Shown: in pieces, positions 1 to 6,716 of the stretch
Layout: the number at the start of each line of letters is the position of its first letter
Position numbering within the stretch: the stretch's first letter is position 1
Assembly: GCA_002362155.1 (NCBI GenBank)
Contig: DETN01000174.1
Location: forward strand, 1-12,972
DNA: 12,972 bases
Source: Lachnospiraceae bacterium UBA3287
Lineage (GTDB): Bacteria > Bacillota > Clostridia > Lachnospirales > Lachnospiraceae
Direction of reading: 5' to 3'
Made by a program: the position numbers and the translations under genes
The notes under the pieces: model-generated
Databases searched by the model: none
Told to the model about the DNA's origin: nothing
The model's input: only the letters and a program-made list of their open reading frames with translations

Positions 1-1
1 G

Positions 2-937
2 AACATCCAGGTGGAATCCATCGATCCCCAGGCAAAGACCGTTACGGCCGGCGGCAGCGAGATCGCCTACGACAAACTGATCTACGCTCTGGGCGCCTAC
101 TGCTTCGTGCCTCCCTTCAAGGGACATGACCTGGACAAGGTGGTCTCCATCCGCACCATCGAGGACGCCGCCAAGATCAAGGACATGATCCCGAAGATCA
201 GGACAGCGGCCGTCATCGGCGGCGGCGTTCTGGGCCTGGAGGCCGCATGGTCTCTGTGCAGGGCCAAGGTCAAAGTGACGGTCATCGAAGGCGCGCCCGC
301 CCTGATGGCAAGGCAGCTCAATCCCGCCGCCTCAGCCATGATCAAGACCCTGGCTGAGGATGCAGGCGTGAAGGTCTATACCGCCGCTTCCACCTCCGAG
401 ATCAATGAAGACGGCGTTGTCCTTGCAGACGGCACCGTGATCCCCGCAGACCTGGTGATCGTATCCACCGGCGTAAGAGGCAACCTGACCCCCGCAAAGG
501 AGGCAGGCATGACCATCAGCCGGTCCATCGTGGTAAACGACCACATGGAGACAAATCTTCCCGACATCTACGCGGCAGGCGACTGCGCTGAATGCGGCGG
601 CATCAACTATGCCCTCTGGAGCCAGTCCGTGGAGCAGGGCAAGACAGCAGGCGCCAATGCGGCCGGGGACGATGTCTCCTACGAGACCGTGGACGGAGCC
701 CTTTCCTTCAACGGCATGAACACTTCCCTCTTCGCCATCGGAGACAACGGCACCGATCCTTCAAAGCTCTACAAGACCGTAGAGACCACGGACCTGCGCC
801 GCAGGCAGTATGAGAAGTATGTCTTCGAAAAGAACCGCCTGGTGGGCGTCATCCTGATCGGCGACACCTCCCGCCTGGCGGAGCTGACCATGAAGGTAAA
901 GGACCATGCCAAGTTCAGCGACGTGATAAAGCTCTGA
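2..937 (+). CDS. FAD/NAD(P)-dependent oxidoreductase, C-terminal part (5' end outside window)
   Basis: The reading frame is open from base 2, so the N-terminus with the FAD Rossmann motif lies upstream. The visible 311 residues are the NAD(P)-binding and C-terminal parts of a two-dinucleotide-binding-domain flavoprotein. An AAVIGGGVLGLEAA glycine-rich NAD(P) loop lies at about 206-245. It is followed by a VIVSTGVRGN segment and then the second FAD motif DIYAAGDCAE at about 562-591, which contacts the flavin in this family. The C-terminal region resembles NADH:rubredoxin reductase and nitrite-reductase-like NAD(P)H oxidoreductases, so a role in passing electrons from NAD(P)H to a small redox protein or to oxygen is plausible. 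The partner cannot be told from this fragment; relatives in Clostridia are sometimes fused to rubredoxin. A GTG at 11 lies in frame but is internal, because residues upstream of it continue the same fold. The gene ends at a TGA just before a strong hairpin. Confidence 0.85.
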   Translation, partial: NIQVESIDPQAKTVTAGGSEIAYDKLIYALGAYCFVPPFKGHDLDKVVSIRTIEDAAKIKDMIPKIRTAAVIGGGVLGLEAAWSLCRAKVKVTVIEGAPALMARQLNPAASAMIKTLAEDAGVKVYTAASTSEINEDGVVLADGTVIPADLVIVSTGVRGNLTPAKEAGMTISRSIVVNDHMETNLPDIYAAGDCAECGGINYALWSQSVEQGKTAGANAAGDDVSYETVDGALSFNGMNTSLFAIGDNGTDPSKLYKTVETTDLRRRQYEKYVFEKNRLVGVILIGDTSRLAELTMKVKDHAKFSDVIKL

Positions 938-975
938 TGCTCTGAGCCCTTTGGTCTGACGTTAATACAAACCAG

Positions 976-1020
976 CCCCCGGATCTGCACTGAGGCAGAT
1001 CCGGGGGCGCTTCCTTTCCC
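976..1020. terminator. Bidirectional stem-loop terminator between convergent genes
   Basis: A perfect 13-bp stem (CCCCCGGATCTGC at 976-988 pairing with 995-1007) encloses a 6-base loop. On the + strand it is followed by the pyrimidine-rich CGCTTCCTTTCCCTTT, and on the - strand by TGGTTTGTATTAAC. It sits between the ends of the flavoprotein gene (+) and the HTH membrane gene (-), so it may serve both. The U tracts are imperfect. Confidence 0.75.
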
Positions 1021-1075
1021 TTTGCGGCGGCTGCAAAACTGCTGTCTTTCCTTATTCTTTATCCTGCAGGCGCCC

Positions 1076-1762
1076 TCACTCAGGGTCCTTTCCTTCCTCA
1101 TGGGCGCGGTTGGTCCTGGACAGAAGGAAAAGGACTCCGTATCCCGCTGCAAAGATGAAAATAAAGAAGGCCAGGGAAAAGATAAGGGCCTTTCCCTTGG
1201 CCGTTCCGTGCATAACAAAGAAGAAAAAGAGGATGACAGAAAAGAGGCTGGCGCAGGCACCGCTGATCAGGGCATAGTTTTTACCGCTTCCCCTTACTTT
1301 CCTTTCAAAGGCCCCTGCCCTGACTGTCAGGGCAAGATACAGGATCCCGCCCGTAAGAAGGATCAGGGTCTCTCCCAGGACCAGGGAAAGGTCCCCCTTC
1401 CATAAGATCTGGACAGTGATCACGGCCGCGCAGATCAGGAATGAGGCGCCGAAAGCCAGGCTTCCTGCCCTTTCTGCCTCCTGCTTCTGAGAGTCTCCGT
1501 AATCCGCCACCTTCTGCAGGGTGTCCTTCAGTTCTTTATCCATCTCCTCACCTTTCCTTTCTCCGTCTATGATTTCCCTGATATCCGTATCGTAGAAATC
1601 TGCCAGTTCCACAAGAAGGCTCAGGTCTGGGAGGTTCCTGCCGTTCTCCCATCTGGAGACAGTCCTGTCCGTTACGCCGAAGCTTTCCGCCAGTTCCTCC
1701 TGGGTCAGTCCCTTTTCATTCCTGAGTTTCTTTAGAAATAAGCCGATCTTTATCTGGTCCAT
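1076..1762 (-). CDS. Xre-family HTH regulator with four C-terminal membrane helices
   Basis: Residues 1-65 are a Cro/C1-type helix-turn-helix. LTQEELAESFGV followed by TDRTVSRWENGRNLPDL is the classic recognition-helix region ending in SRWE-G-N-PD. Residues 66-98 are a charged linker. After it come four hydrophobic segments at about 100-120, 125-147, 163-185 and 191-214, so the protein is likely a membrane-anchored DNA-binding regulator. The signal it senses is not visible. The frame stays open 57 codons further upstream, but I chose ATG 1762 because AAGGAGG sits 5-6 bases before it, the family normally begins MDQIKIG-like, and the upstream extension would run through the hydrolase terminator at 1889-1941. 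This is a 228-residue single gene. Its neighbours give no clue to its target; autoregulation is common for such proteins but is not shown here. Confidence 0.85.
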   Translation of the reverse strand: MDQIKIGLFLKKLRNEKGLTQEELAESFGVTDRTVSRWENGRNLPDLSLLVELADFYDTDIREIIDGERKGEEMDKELKDTLQKVADYGDSQKQEAERAGSLAFGASFLICAAVITVQILWKGDLSLVLGETLILLTGGILYLALTVRAGAFERKVRGSGKNYALISGACASLFSVILFFFFVMHGTAKGKALIFSLAFFIFIFAAGYGVLFLLSRTNRAHEEGKDPE

Positions 1763-1854
1763 ATCGACCTCCTTTCTGCGCCTTTTATGCTTCCACCATA
1801 CTTCAATCCGCCCATTTCTGCCACGACGCAGTGCGGGACCTGCCCTTTCTCTCA

Positions 1855-1873
1855 CCCGACACTTCATGTCGGG
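1855..1873. repeat. Small inverted repeat upstream of the HTH regulator gene
   Basis: CCCGACA (1855-1861) and TGTCGGG (1867-1873) form a 7-bp stem with a 5-base loop, about 95 bases upstream of the HTH gene start. It could be an operator for the regulator or part of a leader hairpin. Only the symmetry supports this. Confidence 0.3.
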
Positions 1874-1888
1874 GCATCTCCGGAGCCT

Positions 1889-1941
1889 GAAAAATAAGAA
1901 GAGGGCAGGAAAAACAGTTCTCTGTTTCTCCATACCCTCTT
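1889..1941 (-). terminator. Terminator downstream of the alpha/beta hydrolase operon
   Basis: A long imperfect stem-loop has outer arms AAGAGGG (1899-1905) and CCCTCTT (1935-1941). Its inner arm GGA-A-AAACAG pairs with CTGTTT-C-TCC around a TTCT loop. Read on the - strand, the stem is followed at once by CTTATTTTTC (1898-1889), a U-rich tail. It lies about 90 bases past the stop of the hydrolase gene at 2030. Confidence 0.65.
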
Positions 1942-2029
1942 TATTGTCCCTGCAGACATTTCTGAGACAGGGGAGTTTCCATTTCCCGGGTCATACGGCT
2001 CTTAGCTGTCTTCCCTCTCCCCCCGGCTT

Positions 2030-2794
2030 TTACAGACTTTCCATGCCCATAAGCTCCAGTACCTTCCCCGCATAGGCTTCGGGGCAGTTGATGGAAAACT
2101 CTCCGTGATACAGCCCTTCTCTGATCTCCAGCCTGCTCCCCTTAAGCATTCCATGGAGAAGCTCTGCGGACCGGATCATGTTTTTCAGTTCCCTGCCTCC
2201 CACAGTGACAAGGACCCTGGCGGAAGTTTCCTTCAGGGCCTCTTTGGGGCTGTAGGCGGTGCTTGCTTTCGTAAAGGCGATCAGGTTCTCCTTCGTGATG
2301 GCCGCGCTGTCCCTGTAGTAGTCGTCGAAGAGATCCTCCCGGATCTTCAGAGACCGGAACTGAAGGGAGGCGAACCATTTCTGCCGGATCAGACCGTAGG
2401 AGGAAGAAAAGGAAGGGCCAATCAGGGCGTTTGTCACTCTGTCGGGGATCATGGAGGCACTTTCTATGACGGCATATCTGCAGATATCTCCCCGCCTGGA
2501 AAGGAGCTCCGTCAGGATCTGGCCGCCCAGGGAAAGCCCTCCCATCAGAAGGAGGGACCCGCCGTATTCCCGGTCTATAAAGGAGATGATCCGCTCCGCG
2601 TTCCTTTCTATGCTTTCGAAGTCTGCGTCGCTCCCCGCATGGCCGTCCAGAACGGGCAGAAGGACATGAAAGCGGTCAGAAAGGAGCTCTGCCTCCTTCC
2701 TGTAGTTCCACCAGGAAAGGCCTCCTCCGTGCAGCAGCATTATGGCATCGGGATTTTCTTTTCCGTACTCGATGACCTTCATAGTCTCCCCCAT
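2030..2794 (-). CDS. Alpha/beta hydrolase
   Basis: This is a 254-residue alpha/beta hydrolase fold protein with no signal peptide, so it is probably cytoplasmic. An HGGG oxyanion-type motif is at residues 22-25, the nucleophile elbow G-L-S-L-G-G puts the serine at 88, a likely acid Glu202 lies in the VTVGGRE loop after a late strand, and a likely catalytic histidine is His230 in GLYHGEF. Glu rather than Asp as the acid would be slightly unusual. The substrate cannot be predicted; an esterase or lipase-like role is the default. The start is ambiguous. ATG 2794 has GGAG eight bases upstream, ATG 2782 gives the family-typical MKVIEYG start but its GGGGAG is only three bases away, and ATG 2830 overlaps the stop of the upstream gene as TGATG but has a weak binding site. 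It is the last gene of the - strand cluster and shares a transcript with the acetyltransferase before it. Confidence 0.85.
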   Translation of the reverse strand: MGETMKVIEYGKENPDAIMLLHGGGLSWWNYRKEAELLSDRFHVLLPVLDGHAGSDADFESIERNAERIISFIDREYGGSLLLMGGLSLGGQILTELLSRRGDICRYAVIESASMIPDRVTNALIGPSFSSSYGLIRQKWFASLQFRSLKIREDLFDDYYRDSAAITKENLIAFTKASTAYSPKEALKETSARVLVTVGGRELKNMIRSAELLHGMLKGSRLEIREGLYHGEFSINCPEAYAGKVLELMGMESL

Positions 2795-2829
2795 CTTCTT
2801 TTCTCCGGCCTGGCCCGGCGTCAGCAGCA

Positions 2830-3402
2830 TCAGCTCTGACCGCAGAGCGCCTGTTCGAATCTTTCAGGATCCAGCATCCTTATGACTCTGGCGGGATTGC
2901 CCACCGCCACGCCGTAGTCGGGCACGTCCTTTGTGACCACGGAGGCCGATCCGATCACGGCGTATTTTCCTACGGTCACCCCGGGCATGATGGTGGCTCC
3001 GGCCCCGATCCAGGCCCCCTTCCTGATCAGAATGGGCCGGCAGATCAGGATCTGTCTCTCGTACAGGTCGTGATTGTTGGAGATCAGCTGCACGTTGGCT
3101 GCCAGCTGGACATCGTCTTCTATGGTGATCCCGCCCCTGGCCATGGCCAGGAGGTTGGGATTGATATATACGTTCCTGCCTATGACCAGCTTGTGGAGGG
3201 CCGCCCCGTTTATGGGGGCGCAGACTGTGGATCCCTCCCCCAGCCTGTCTCCGAACAGTTCATCAAGGATCTTTTTATATTCCGGCGTCTCCGGCATGGT
3301 CTGGCGAAGACGGAACATAAGCTCCCTCTGCTTCCTGTCCCTCTCCAGCTCCTCCGCTCCTCTTTGTCTCATATCTTCGATATACTCTTCCAATGCTGTC
3401 AT
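2830..3402 (-). CDS. Hexapeptide-repeat O-acetyltransferase (maltose/galactoside acetyltransferase type)
   Basis: This 190-residue protein matches the length and layout of the LacA/Maa/NodL acetyltransferases. A charged N-terminal helical region (residues 1-55) precedes a left-handed beta-helix built from hexapeptide repeats, visible as VIGRNVYIN, ITIEDDVQLAANV, then IRKGAWIGAGATIMPGVTVGKYAVIGSASVVTKDV. His111 in SNNHDL is at the expected catalytic position. The GNPARVI segment near residue 168 is the typical end of the coil, contacting acetyl-CoA. Such enzymes trimerise and move an acetyl group from acetyl-CoA to a sugar hydroxyl; the acceptor is unknown here. ATG 3402 is preceded directly by AAAGGA, leaving almost no spacing, and an in-frame TAA lies four codons upstream. 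TTG 3393 would have better spacing. The stop overlaps a possible start of the hydrolase gene, suggesting translational coupling. Confidence 0.87.
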   Translation of the reverse strand: MTALEEYIEDMRQRGAEELERDRKQRELMFRLRQTMPETPEYKKILDELFGDRLGEGSTVCAPINGAALHKLVIGRNVYINPNLLAMARGGITIEDDVQLAANVQLISNNHDLYERQILICRPILIRKGAWIGAGATIMPGVTVGKYAVIGSASVVTKDVPDYGVAVGNPARVIRMLDPERFEQALCGQS

Positions 3403-3467
3403 TCCTTTCTTTTAAATGAGTATCTTTAACCGGACCGGCGCCTTCTGCTCCGCTGCCTTACGGGGGC

Positions 3468-3989
3468 TTACCGCCCTTGTTCCGAAAGATGCGCGCACCA
3501 GTCCTCGAATTCTTTTAAGGTTTCATAGGCGGAAAAAGAGAACGCATACCCTTCCGGGTCCCCGTCCTTCAGATAGAGATAGAGCCAGGGACCGGAATCT
3601 CCGTCCACCGGGTCCTCCGGTCTGGGAGAAGCGCTCCCCAGATCCAGAAATCTTAAAAACTCCTTCCACTCTTCTTCCGTCAGTTCGAAGGATCCTTTGC
3701 GGACGGTATCCTTTTCTTCGGCAGGGCCGTAATCGCCCTCCACCTGCCTGGTCTCGTGGAAGAACATGTGCTTTCCCTCCTCCACATAGACCCGGTATCT
3801 CTGGTAGAAGGCGTTATAGTTGATATTTTCCTCGGTATAGTAGAAATCCAGGAAGTTTTCCCCTTCCGGGCCGGCGTTTTCCTCTCCCGTGACAGGACCT
3901 GAAGGAACCGCGTCCTGACTCTCCCCTTTGCAGGAAGCCAGGATCAGCCCCAGGAGAATACAGAGGAGCGGCATCATTGTCTTTTTCAT
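3468..3989 (-). CDS. Small secreted lipoprotein of unknown function
   Basis: The 173-residue product begins MKKTMMPLLCILLGLILASC, a lipoprotein signal peptide with lipobox L-A-S-C. Cys20 would be lipidated and the mature protein anchored on the outer face of the membrane. After a short Gly/Pro/Glu-rich linker (about 21-45) comes an acidic globular region rich in aromatic residues, with YYTEENINYNAFYQRYRVY and a C-terminal AYETLKEFEDWCAHL. I do not recognise the domain. GGAGGT lies six bases upstream of ATG 3989, which supports the start. It begins 25 bases after the stop of the membrane protein gene and ends 65 bases before the acetyltransferase, with no terminator between, so co-transcription is likely. 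Confidence 0.8.
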   Translation of the reverse strand: MKKTMMPLLCILLGLILASCKGESQDAVPSGPVTGEENAGPEGENFLDFYYTEENINYNAFYQRYRVYVEEGKHMFFHETRQVEGDYGPAEEKDTVRKGSFELTEEEWKEFLRFLDLGSASPRPEDPVDGDSGPWLYLYLKDGDPEGYAFSFSAYETLKEFEDWCAHLSEQGR

Positions 3990-4014
3990 TTGAGACCTCC
4001 TTCCCGGACCGGCG

Positions 4015-4461
4015 TCAGTTTTCCCTGTCTTTTCCCGGCATCTTTCTCCTGCGCCTTTCTCTCATTTCTTTTTTCTGTCTCCGGTTCAGTTCCCGCTCGA
4101 TCCGGTTCAGGGTATGGAAGAAGCGGTGGGTGGCAACGGCGGGACCGAAAAGAAAAAGGCCCAGGGTGTTCCAGAGGAACATGTGGCGGAAGGAGGTATA
4201 GGGACCCGGAAGCCCCAGGCTCTTTGCCTTCTCCTTAAGTTCCTCCGAGATCCTGGCCATCCACACCAGGGTATAGATAAAGAGATCCGGGATCCCCAGG
4301 AGATAGGCCTTCCAGTAGGGCATGACCTTATGTCCCAGGATCTCTTCCAGCTCCTCCTGCAGGCCGCCCATGGGCATGTAGAGAAGGAAAAAGATCCCCG
4401 CTGTGCAGAAATCTGTAAGGCCCAGAAGAAAACCGGGCCTCTTTGTATGTCTGAACCGCAT
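4015..4461 (-). CDS. Small membrane protein, possibly DUF4234-like
   Basis: This 148-residue protein has three hydrophobic segments at about 10-30, 50-68 and 93-112, and a very basic C-terminal tail (RRQKKEMRERRRRK, 127-140). The middle part resembles the DUF4234 family of small bacterial membrane proteins, with a YWKAYLLGIPDLFIYTLVW stretch and TSFRHMFLWNTLG before the third helix. That assignment is by eye and weak. The basic tail would face the cytoplasm and could bind nucleic acid or phospholipid. GGGG lies seven bases before ATG 4461. It is the first gene of the - strand cluster, downstream of a candidate promoter at 4511-4540. It probably shares a message with the lipoprotein gene, which starts 25 bases later. 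Function is unknown. Confidence 0.7.
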   Translation of the reverse strand: MRFRHTKRPGFLLGLTDFCTAGIFFLLYMPMGGLQEELEEILGHKVMPYWKAYLLGIPDLFIYTLVWMARISEELKEKAKSLGLPGPYTSFRHMFLWNTLGLFLFGPAVATHRFFHTLNRIERELNRRQKKEMRERRRRKMPGKDREN

Positions 4462-4510
4462 GTCTTAACCCCATTCCTTCGAAAGATTCAGGCTCTCCCT
4501 GTCAGAATCA

Positions 4511-4540
4511 AGTATAGCAGATTCGCACGCTTTTTTTGAT
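4511..4540 (-). promoter_or_regulatory. Candidate promoter for the - strand operon 4461-2030
   Basis: On the - strand, TGC-TATACT (4519-4511) is an extended -10 element, matching TATAAT at five of six positions. Seventeen bases upstream, TCAAAA matches TTGACA at three of six. The extended -10 can compensate for the weak -35. The predicted transcription start is about 40 bases before ATG 4461. Confidence 0.5.
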
Positions 4541-4551
4541 ATGCCCGGGTA

Positions 4552-4581
4552 TTTTCCCGGATCGCAGGGTCCCCGGGAAAA
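4552..4581. repeat. GC-rich inverted repeat in divergent intergenic region
   Basis: TTTTCCCGG (4552-4560) and CCGGGAAAA (4573-4581) form a perfect 9-bp stem with a 12-base loop. A further CCCGGG lies at 4544-4549, so CCCGG-type palindromes recur three times within 40 bases. Neither side has a U tract, so it is not a terminator. It lies just upstream of the candidate - strand promoter and could be an operator. Confidence 0.45.
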
Positions 4582-4653
4582 AGGGGCGGAGCAGGCGCAG
4601 ATCTCCCCCATGGCATTTTTAATTTTCCATGCGCCGGATTTTAATCTGTTTTT

Positions 4654-4671
4654 AATCCTTCTTAAAGGATT
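4654..4671. repeat. Small AT-rich hairpin upstream of the UBA/DUF4342-like gene
   Basis: AATCCTT (4654-4660) and AAGGATT (4665-4671) form a 7-bp stem around a CTTA loop, about 110 bases before ATG 4781. It could be an operator or part of a leader. Only the symmetry supports it. Confidence 0.3.
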
Positions 4672-4780
4672 CATTCATCCTGCGGCGGTATCCTTTACTT
4701 ACATTCAGGGGAACAAAGAACTCCCCGGAACAGAAAGATAAGGAATATCAAAATATAAAAAGACCGCAGGAGGCATAAAA

Positions 4781-5305
4781 ATGGAAATGTTCGAAAAAGT
4801 TCAGATGCTGAAAAAAGAGACCGGCGTGACCTATGAGGAAGCCAGAAAGGTGCTGGAAGAGGCAGGGGGAGATCTGACGGAAGCCATGATCCTTTTAGAG
4901 CGAAGGGGCCATAAAAGCAGAGCCGGCAGAGACTCTCAGGAGCAGCCCGCCAGAAACTTCGGCAGGAGCCTTGGCAGAATGATCAAAGCCCTGATCCGCT
5001 TCATTAAGAGGACCTCCTTTAACGTGACAAGAGAAGACAGGCTGGTCTTCACCATGCCTACCTTCGTATTTGCCCTTCTCCTTTTCTTCTTCTGGGAGCC
5101 CATCCTTCCCGCCATGCTCATCTCCCTCTTCTTCGGCGTACGCTTCCACTTCACCGGAGGAGAAGATGTGGGAAAGCCCAACATGATCCTTAAAAAGGCC
5201 GGCGATCTGGCCAGGGAAGTAACGGATGAGTTTTCCGGTGAAAAGGAAAAGACAGAAGCCCGTACGCCCGAAGATACGGCAGAAGAAGCGCGTGCGGCAT
5301 TCTGA
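4781..5305 (+). CDS. UBA-like / DUF4342-like membrane protein
   Basis: Residues 1-43 form a UBA/TS-N-like three-helix domain: VQMLKKETGVTYEEARKVLE followed by AGGDLTEAMILLE, the pattern that binds nascent chains or EF-Tu in EF-Ts. Residues 58-125 resemble DUF4342, a basic amphipathic stretch (GRMIKALIRFIKRTSF) followed by a segment with one or two membrane helices (about 91-120). The C-terminal 40 residues are acidic and probably disordered (EKEKTEARTPEDTAEEARAA). The protein is 174 residues, without a signal peptide. It is likely an inner-membrane protein with the UBA domain in the cytoplasm. A role in membrane stress or in linking translation factors to the membrane is speculation. AGGAGG eight bases upstream fixes the start. 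It stands alone, reading away from the - strand cluster, and ends before a strong terminator. Confidence 0.82.
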   Translation: MEMFEKVQMLKKETGVTYEEARKVLEEAGGDLTEAMILLERRGHKSRAGRDSQEQPARNFGRSLGRMIKALIRFIKRTSFNVTREDRLVFTMPTFVFALLLFFFWEPILPAMLISLFFGVRFHFTGGEDVGKPNMILKKAGDLAREVTDEFSGEKEKTEARTPEDTAEEARAAF

Positions 5306-5347
5306 TCCGGGGATCCGAGCATAAAGCTCAATAAAAGTCCACAGAAA

Positions 5348-5400
5348 GGGGGGCAGGTCCTGCACGCGAATGCAGAATCTGCCCCCTGCTTTTTGTCATT
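5348..5400. terminator. Strong stem-loop terminator, probably bidirectional
   Basis: GGGGGCAG (5349-5356) pairs with CTGCCCCC (5379-5386). Inside it, after a 3-base internal loop on each side, CTGCA pairs with TGCAG around a CGCGAA loop. The + strand continues TGCTTTTTGTCATTTTTTC, a strong U tract. The - strand continues CCTTTCTGTGGACTTTTATTG, weaker but usable for the convergent gene ending at 5474. Confidence 0.85.
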
Positions 5401-5473
5401 TTTTCTTTTTGTCTGATCTTTCTTTATCCGGATTTAACTTTTCCGATTTTTCTCTGTCAGGCTCTTTCCCGCT

Positions 5474-6700
5474 TCAGCCCCAGAGTCCGTTCACGCTGAT
5501 ACTCCCGTCCTCATTCATCCACAGCGAATATGCGTGGTCGGTAAAGAGATCGTCCAGGCCCACCAGGATGTCGATGCCGCCGTCTTCAAAGCTGAGGAGC
5601 TCCAGGCTGAGCCTCTTTATCAGTTCTTCCCTGGTGATGGTCCCTGCTTCGTCGTCCCATGTCTCTACCATTCCGTCTTCATCCGACAGATCGTCCGCGA
5701 CTGCCTGAAAGATCTGCCTTTCAAGGGACTCCCTGTCAGCCTGGAATCTGAGGAAAGCCTCCGTGGCCCTGACAGCCCTATGACAGTTGTCCGGATCGCA
5801 CTGAAGGTAAACAGACACACCGCTGCCTTCGCCCGCCGGATCCGGGCGGACGTTTTCATTGTAAGCCTTCATGGAATACCTGTCCCAGGCGATATCAAAG
5901 TCCCCGAAGCCCTCCACGGTCCATACGGCCCTTTCCAGGGCTTCCTTTCCGGCCCTTTCCAGGGCTTCGTCTCTGACGCCGGATTCCAGAAGTCTGTCCA
6001 GGACTATGGCGGCGGGATTATTCTTATCTTTCAGTGCCAGGACCCTGTACGCCGTGCCGGCCTTGAACTTCAGGCTCCTGTTTTCCGCAAAATCCCTGTC
6101 GTTGAAGGGAACGGCCATGCATCTGCCCACCATCTTAGGCTTCCCTCCGGGCGTATCGATGACAGCGGAATAGTCCACATATGCATAACCGATGGCCATG
6201 CCGCCCGCTCTTTTTACCTTCCTGACATCTGCGTCATGGGCGCAGTAAATCAGGACCTCCCGGGGCTCCTTTTCAAAGCGGTCCCTGAAGCGGGTCAGGA
6301 CCTTCCGATAGATCTGTTCGTCAGAGGCCACGTCTGCTTCCTTCTCCAGGACCTCCTCCAGCAGGAAGTTGTTTCCGCCCTCCCTGCATCGTCTGACTCT
6401 CAGGCGGTAACATACGCCTCTTTCAAAGCGGGGGCTGTAGGGATATCCGATGAGCTTCCTTCTGCAGAGCCAGTAGACATTTCCGTCTGTCCCGAAAGGG
6501 TGGGTTTCATCCGCCTCCCAGGGCTGGCTGAAGCGGATATGGACCAGGTCCTCCTTTCCGAAGGAGGAAAACTTCGAGCATCCTTTCTCCCAGGCCCAGG
6601 TCACCTTGACCGTAATATCTTCACTGATCCCTTCGAACTGGGCCAGGAACTCTTCTTTAGTCTGCCTGCTGTCTGTTCTGAAACTCTCCTTCTCTGCCAT
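5474..6700 (-). CDS. DUF2262 domain-containing protein of unknown function
   Basis: This 408-residue cytoplasmic-looking protein has no signal peptide or membrane helix. The last ~150 residues (about 260-408) look like DUF2262: a WTVEGFGDFDIAWDRYSMKA start, a long helix with LQCDPDNCHRAVRATEAFL, ITREELIKRLSLELLSFEDG, and an ending DLFTDHAYSLWMNEDGSISV that matches the usual D-L-F-x-x-H-x-I then E-D-G pattern. The N-terminal half (1-250) consists of beta-rich segments I do not recognise, including ITVKVTWAWEKG and VYWLCRRKLIGYPYSPRFERG. AGAGGA about nine bases upstream supports ATG 6700. It starts 16 bases after the stop of the leucine-rich repeat gene and almost certainly shares its transcript, so the two may act together. 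A long open frame on the opposite strand is a shadow of this gene. Confidence 0.82.
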   Translation of the reverse strand: MAEKESFRTDSRQTKEEFLAQFEGISEDITVKVTWAWEKGCSKFSSFGKEDLVHIRFSQPWEADETHPFGTDGNVYWLCRRKLIGYPYSPRFERGVCYRLRVRRCREGGNNFLLEEVLEKEADVASDEQIYRKVLTRFRDRFEKEPREVLIYCAHDADVRKVKRAGGMAIGYAYVDYSAVIDTPGGKPKMVGRCMAVPFNDRDFAENRSLKFKAGTAYRVLALKDKNNPAAIVLDRLLESGVRDEALERAGKEALERAVWTVEGFGDFDIAWDRYSMKAYNENVRPDPAGEGSGVSVYLQCDPDNCHRAVRATEAFLRFQADRESLERQIFQAVADDLSDEDGMVETWDDEAGTITREELIKRLSLELLSFEDGGIDILVGLDDLFTDHAYSLWMNEDGSISVNGLWG

Positions 6701-6716
6701 CTGCCCTGTTCCTCTC

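Larger units (their letters stand above)
4462..4780. other. 319-base intergenic region between divergent genes
   Basis: This gap separates the start of the - strand membrane protein gene from the start of the UBA/DUF4342-like gene. It holds a candidate - strand promoter (4511-4540), a GC-rich palindrome cluster (4543-4581), an AT-rich stretch with a small hairpin (4654-4671), and the AGGAGG ribosome binding site of the + strand gene at 4768-4773. I found no convincing -35/-10 pair for the + strand gene and no credible small gene. Short open frames on both strands lack ribosome binding sites. Confidence 0.6.

Noticed and set aside
1763..1933. N-terminal extension of the HTH regulator by 57 codons
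   Set aside because: The extension is rich in Arg and Trp without domain character, overlaps a terminator, and a strong AAGGAGG precedes the internal ATG 1762.
2105..2839. A 244-codon open frame on the + strand opposite the alpha/beta hydrolase
   Set aside because: The - strand encodes a clear hydrolase with catalytic motifs; the + frame has no recognisable features or ribosome binding site.
4465..4674. A 69-codon frame upstream of the membrane protein gene on the - strand
   Set aside because: It runs through the GC palindrome cluster and the candidate promoter, has no ribosome binding site and no family resemblance.
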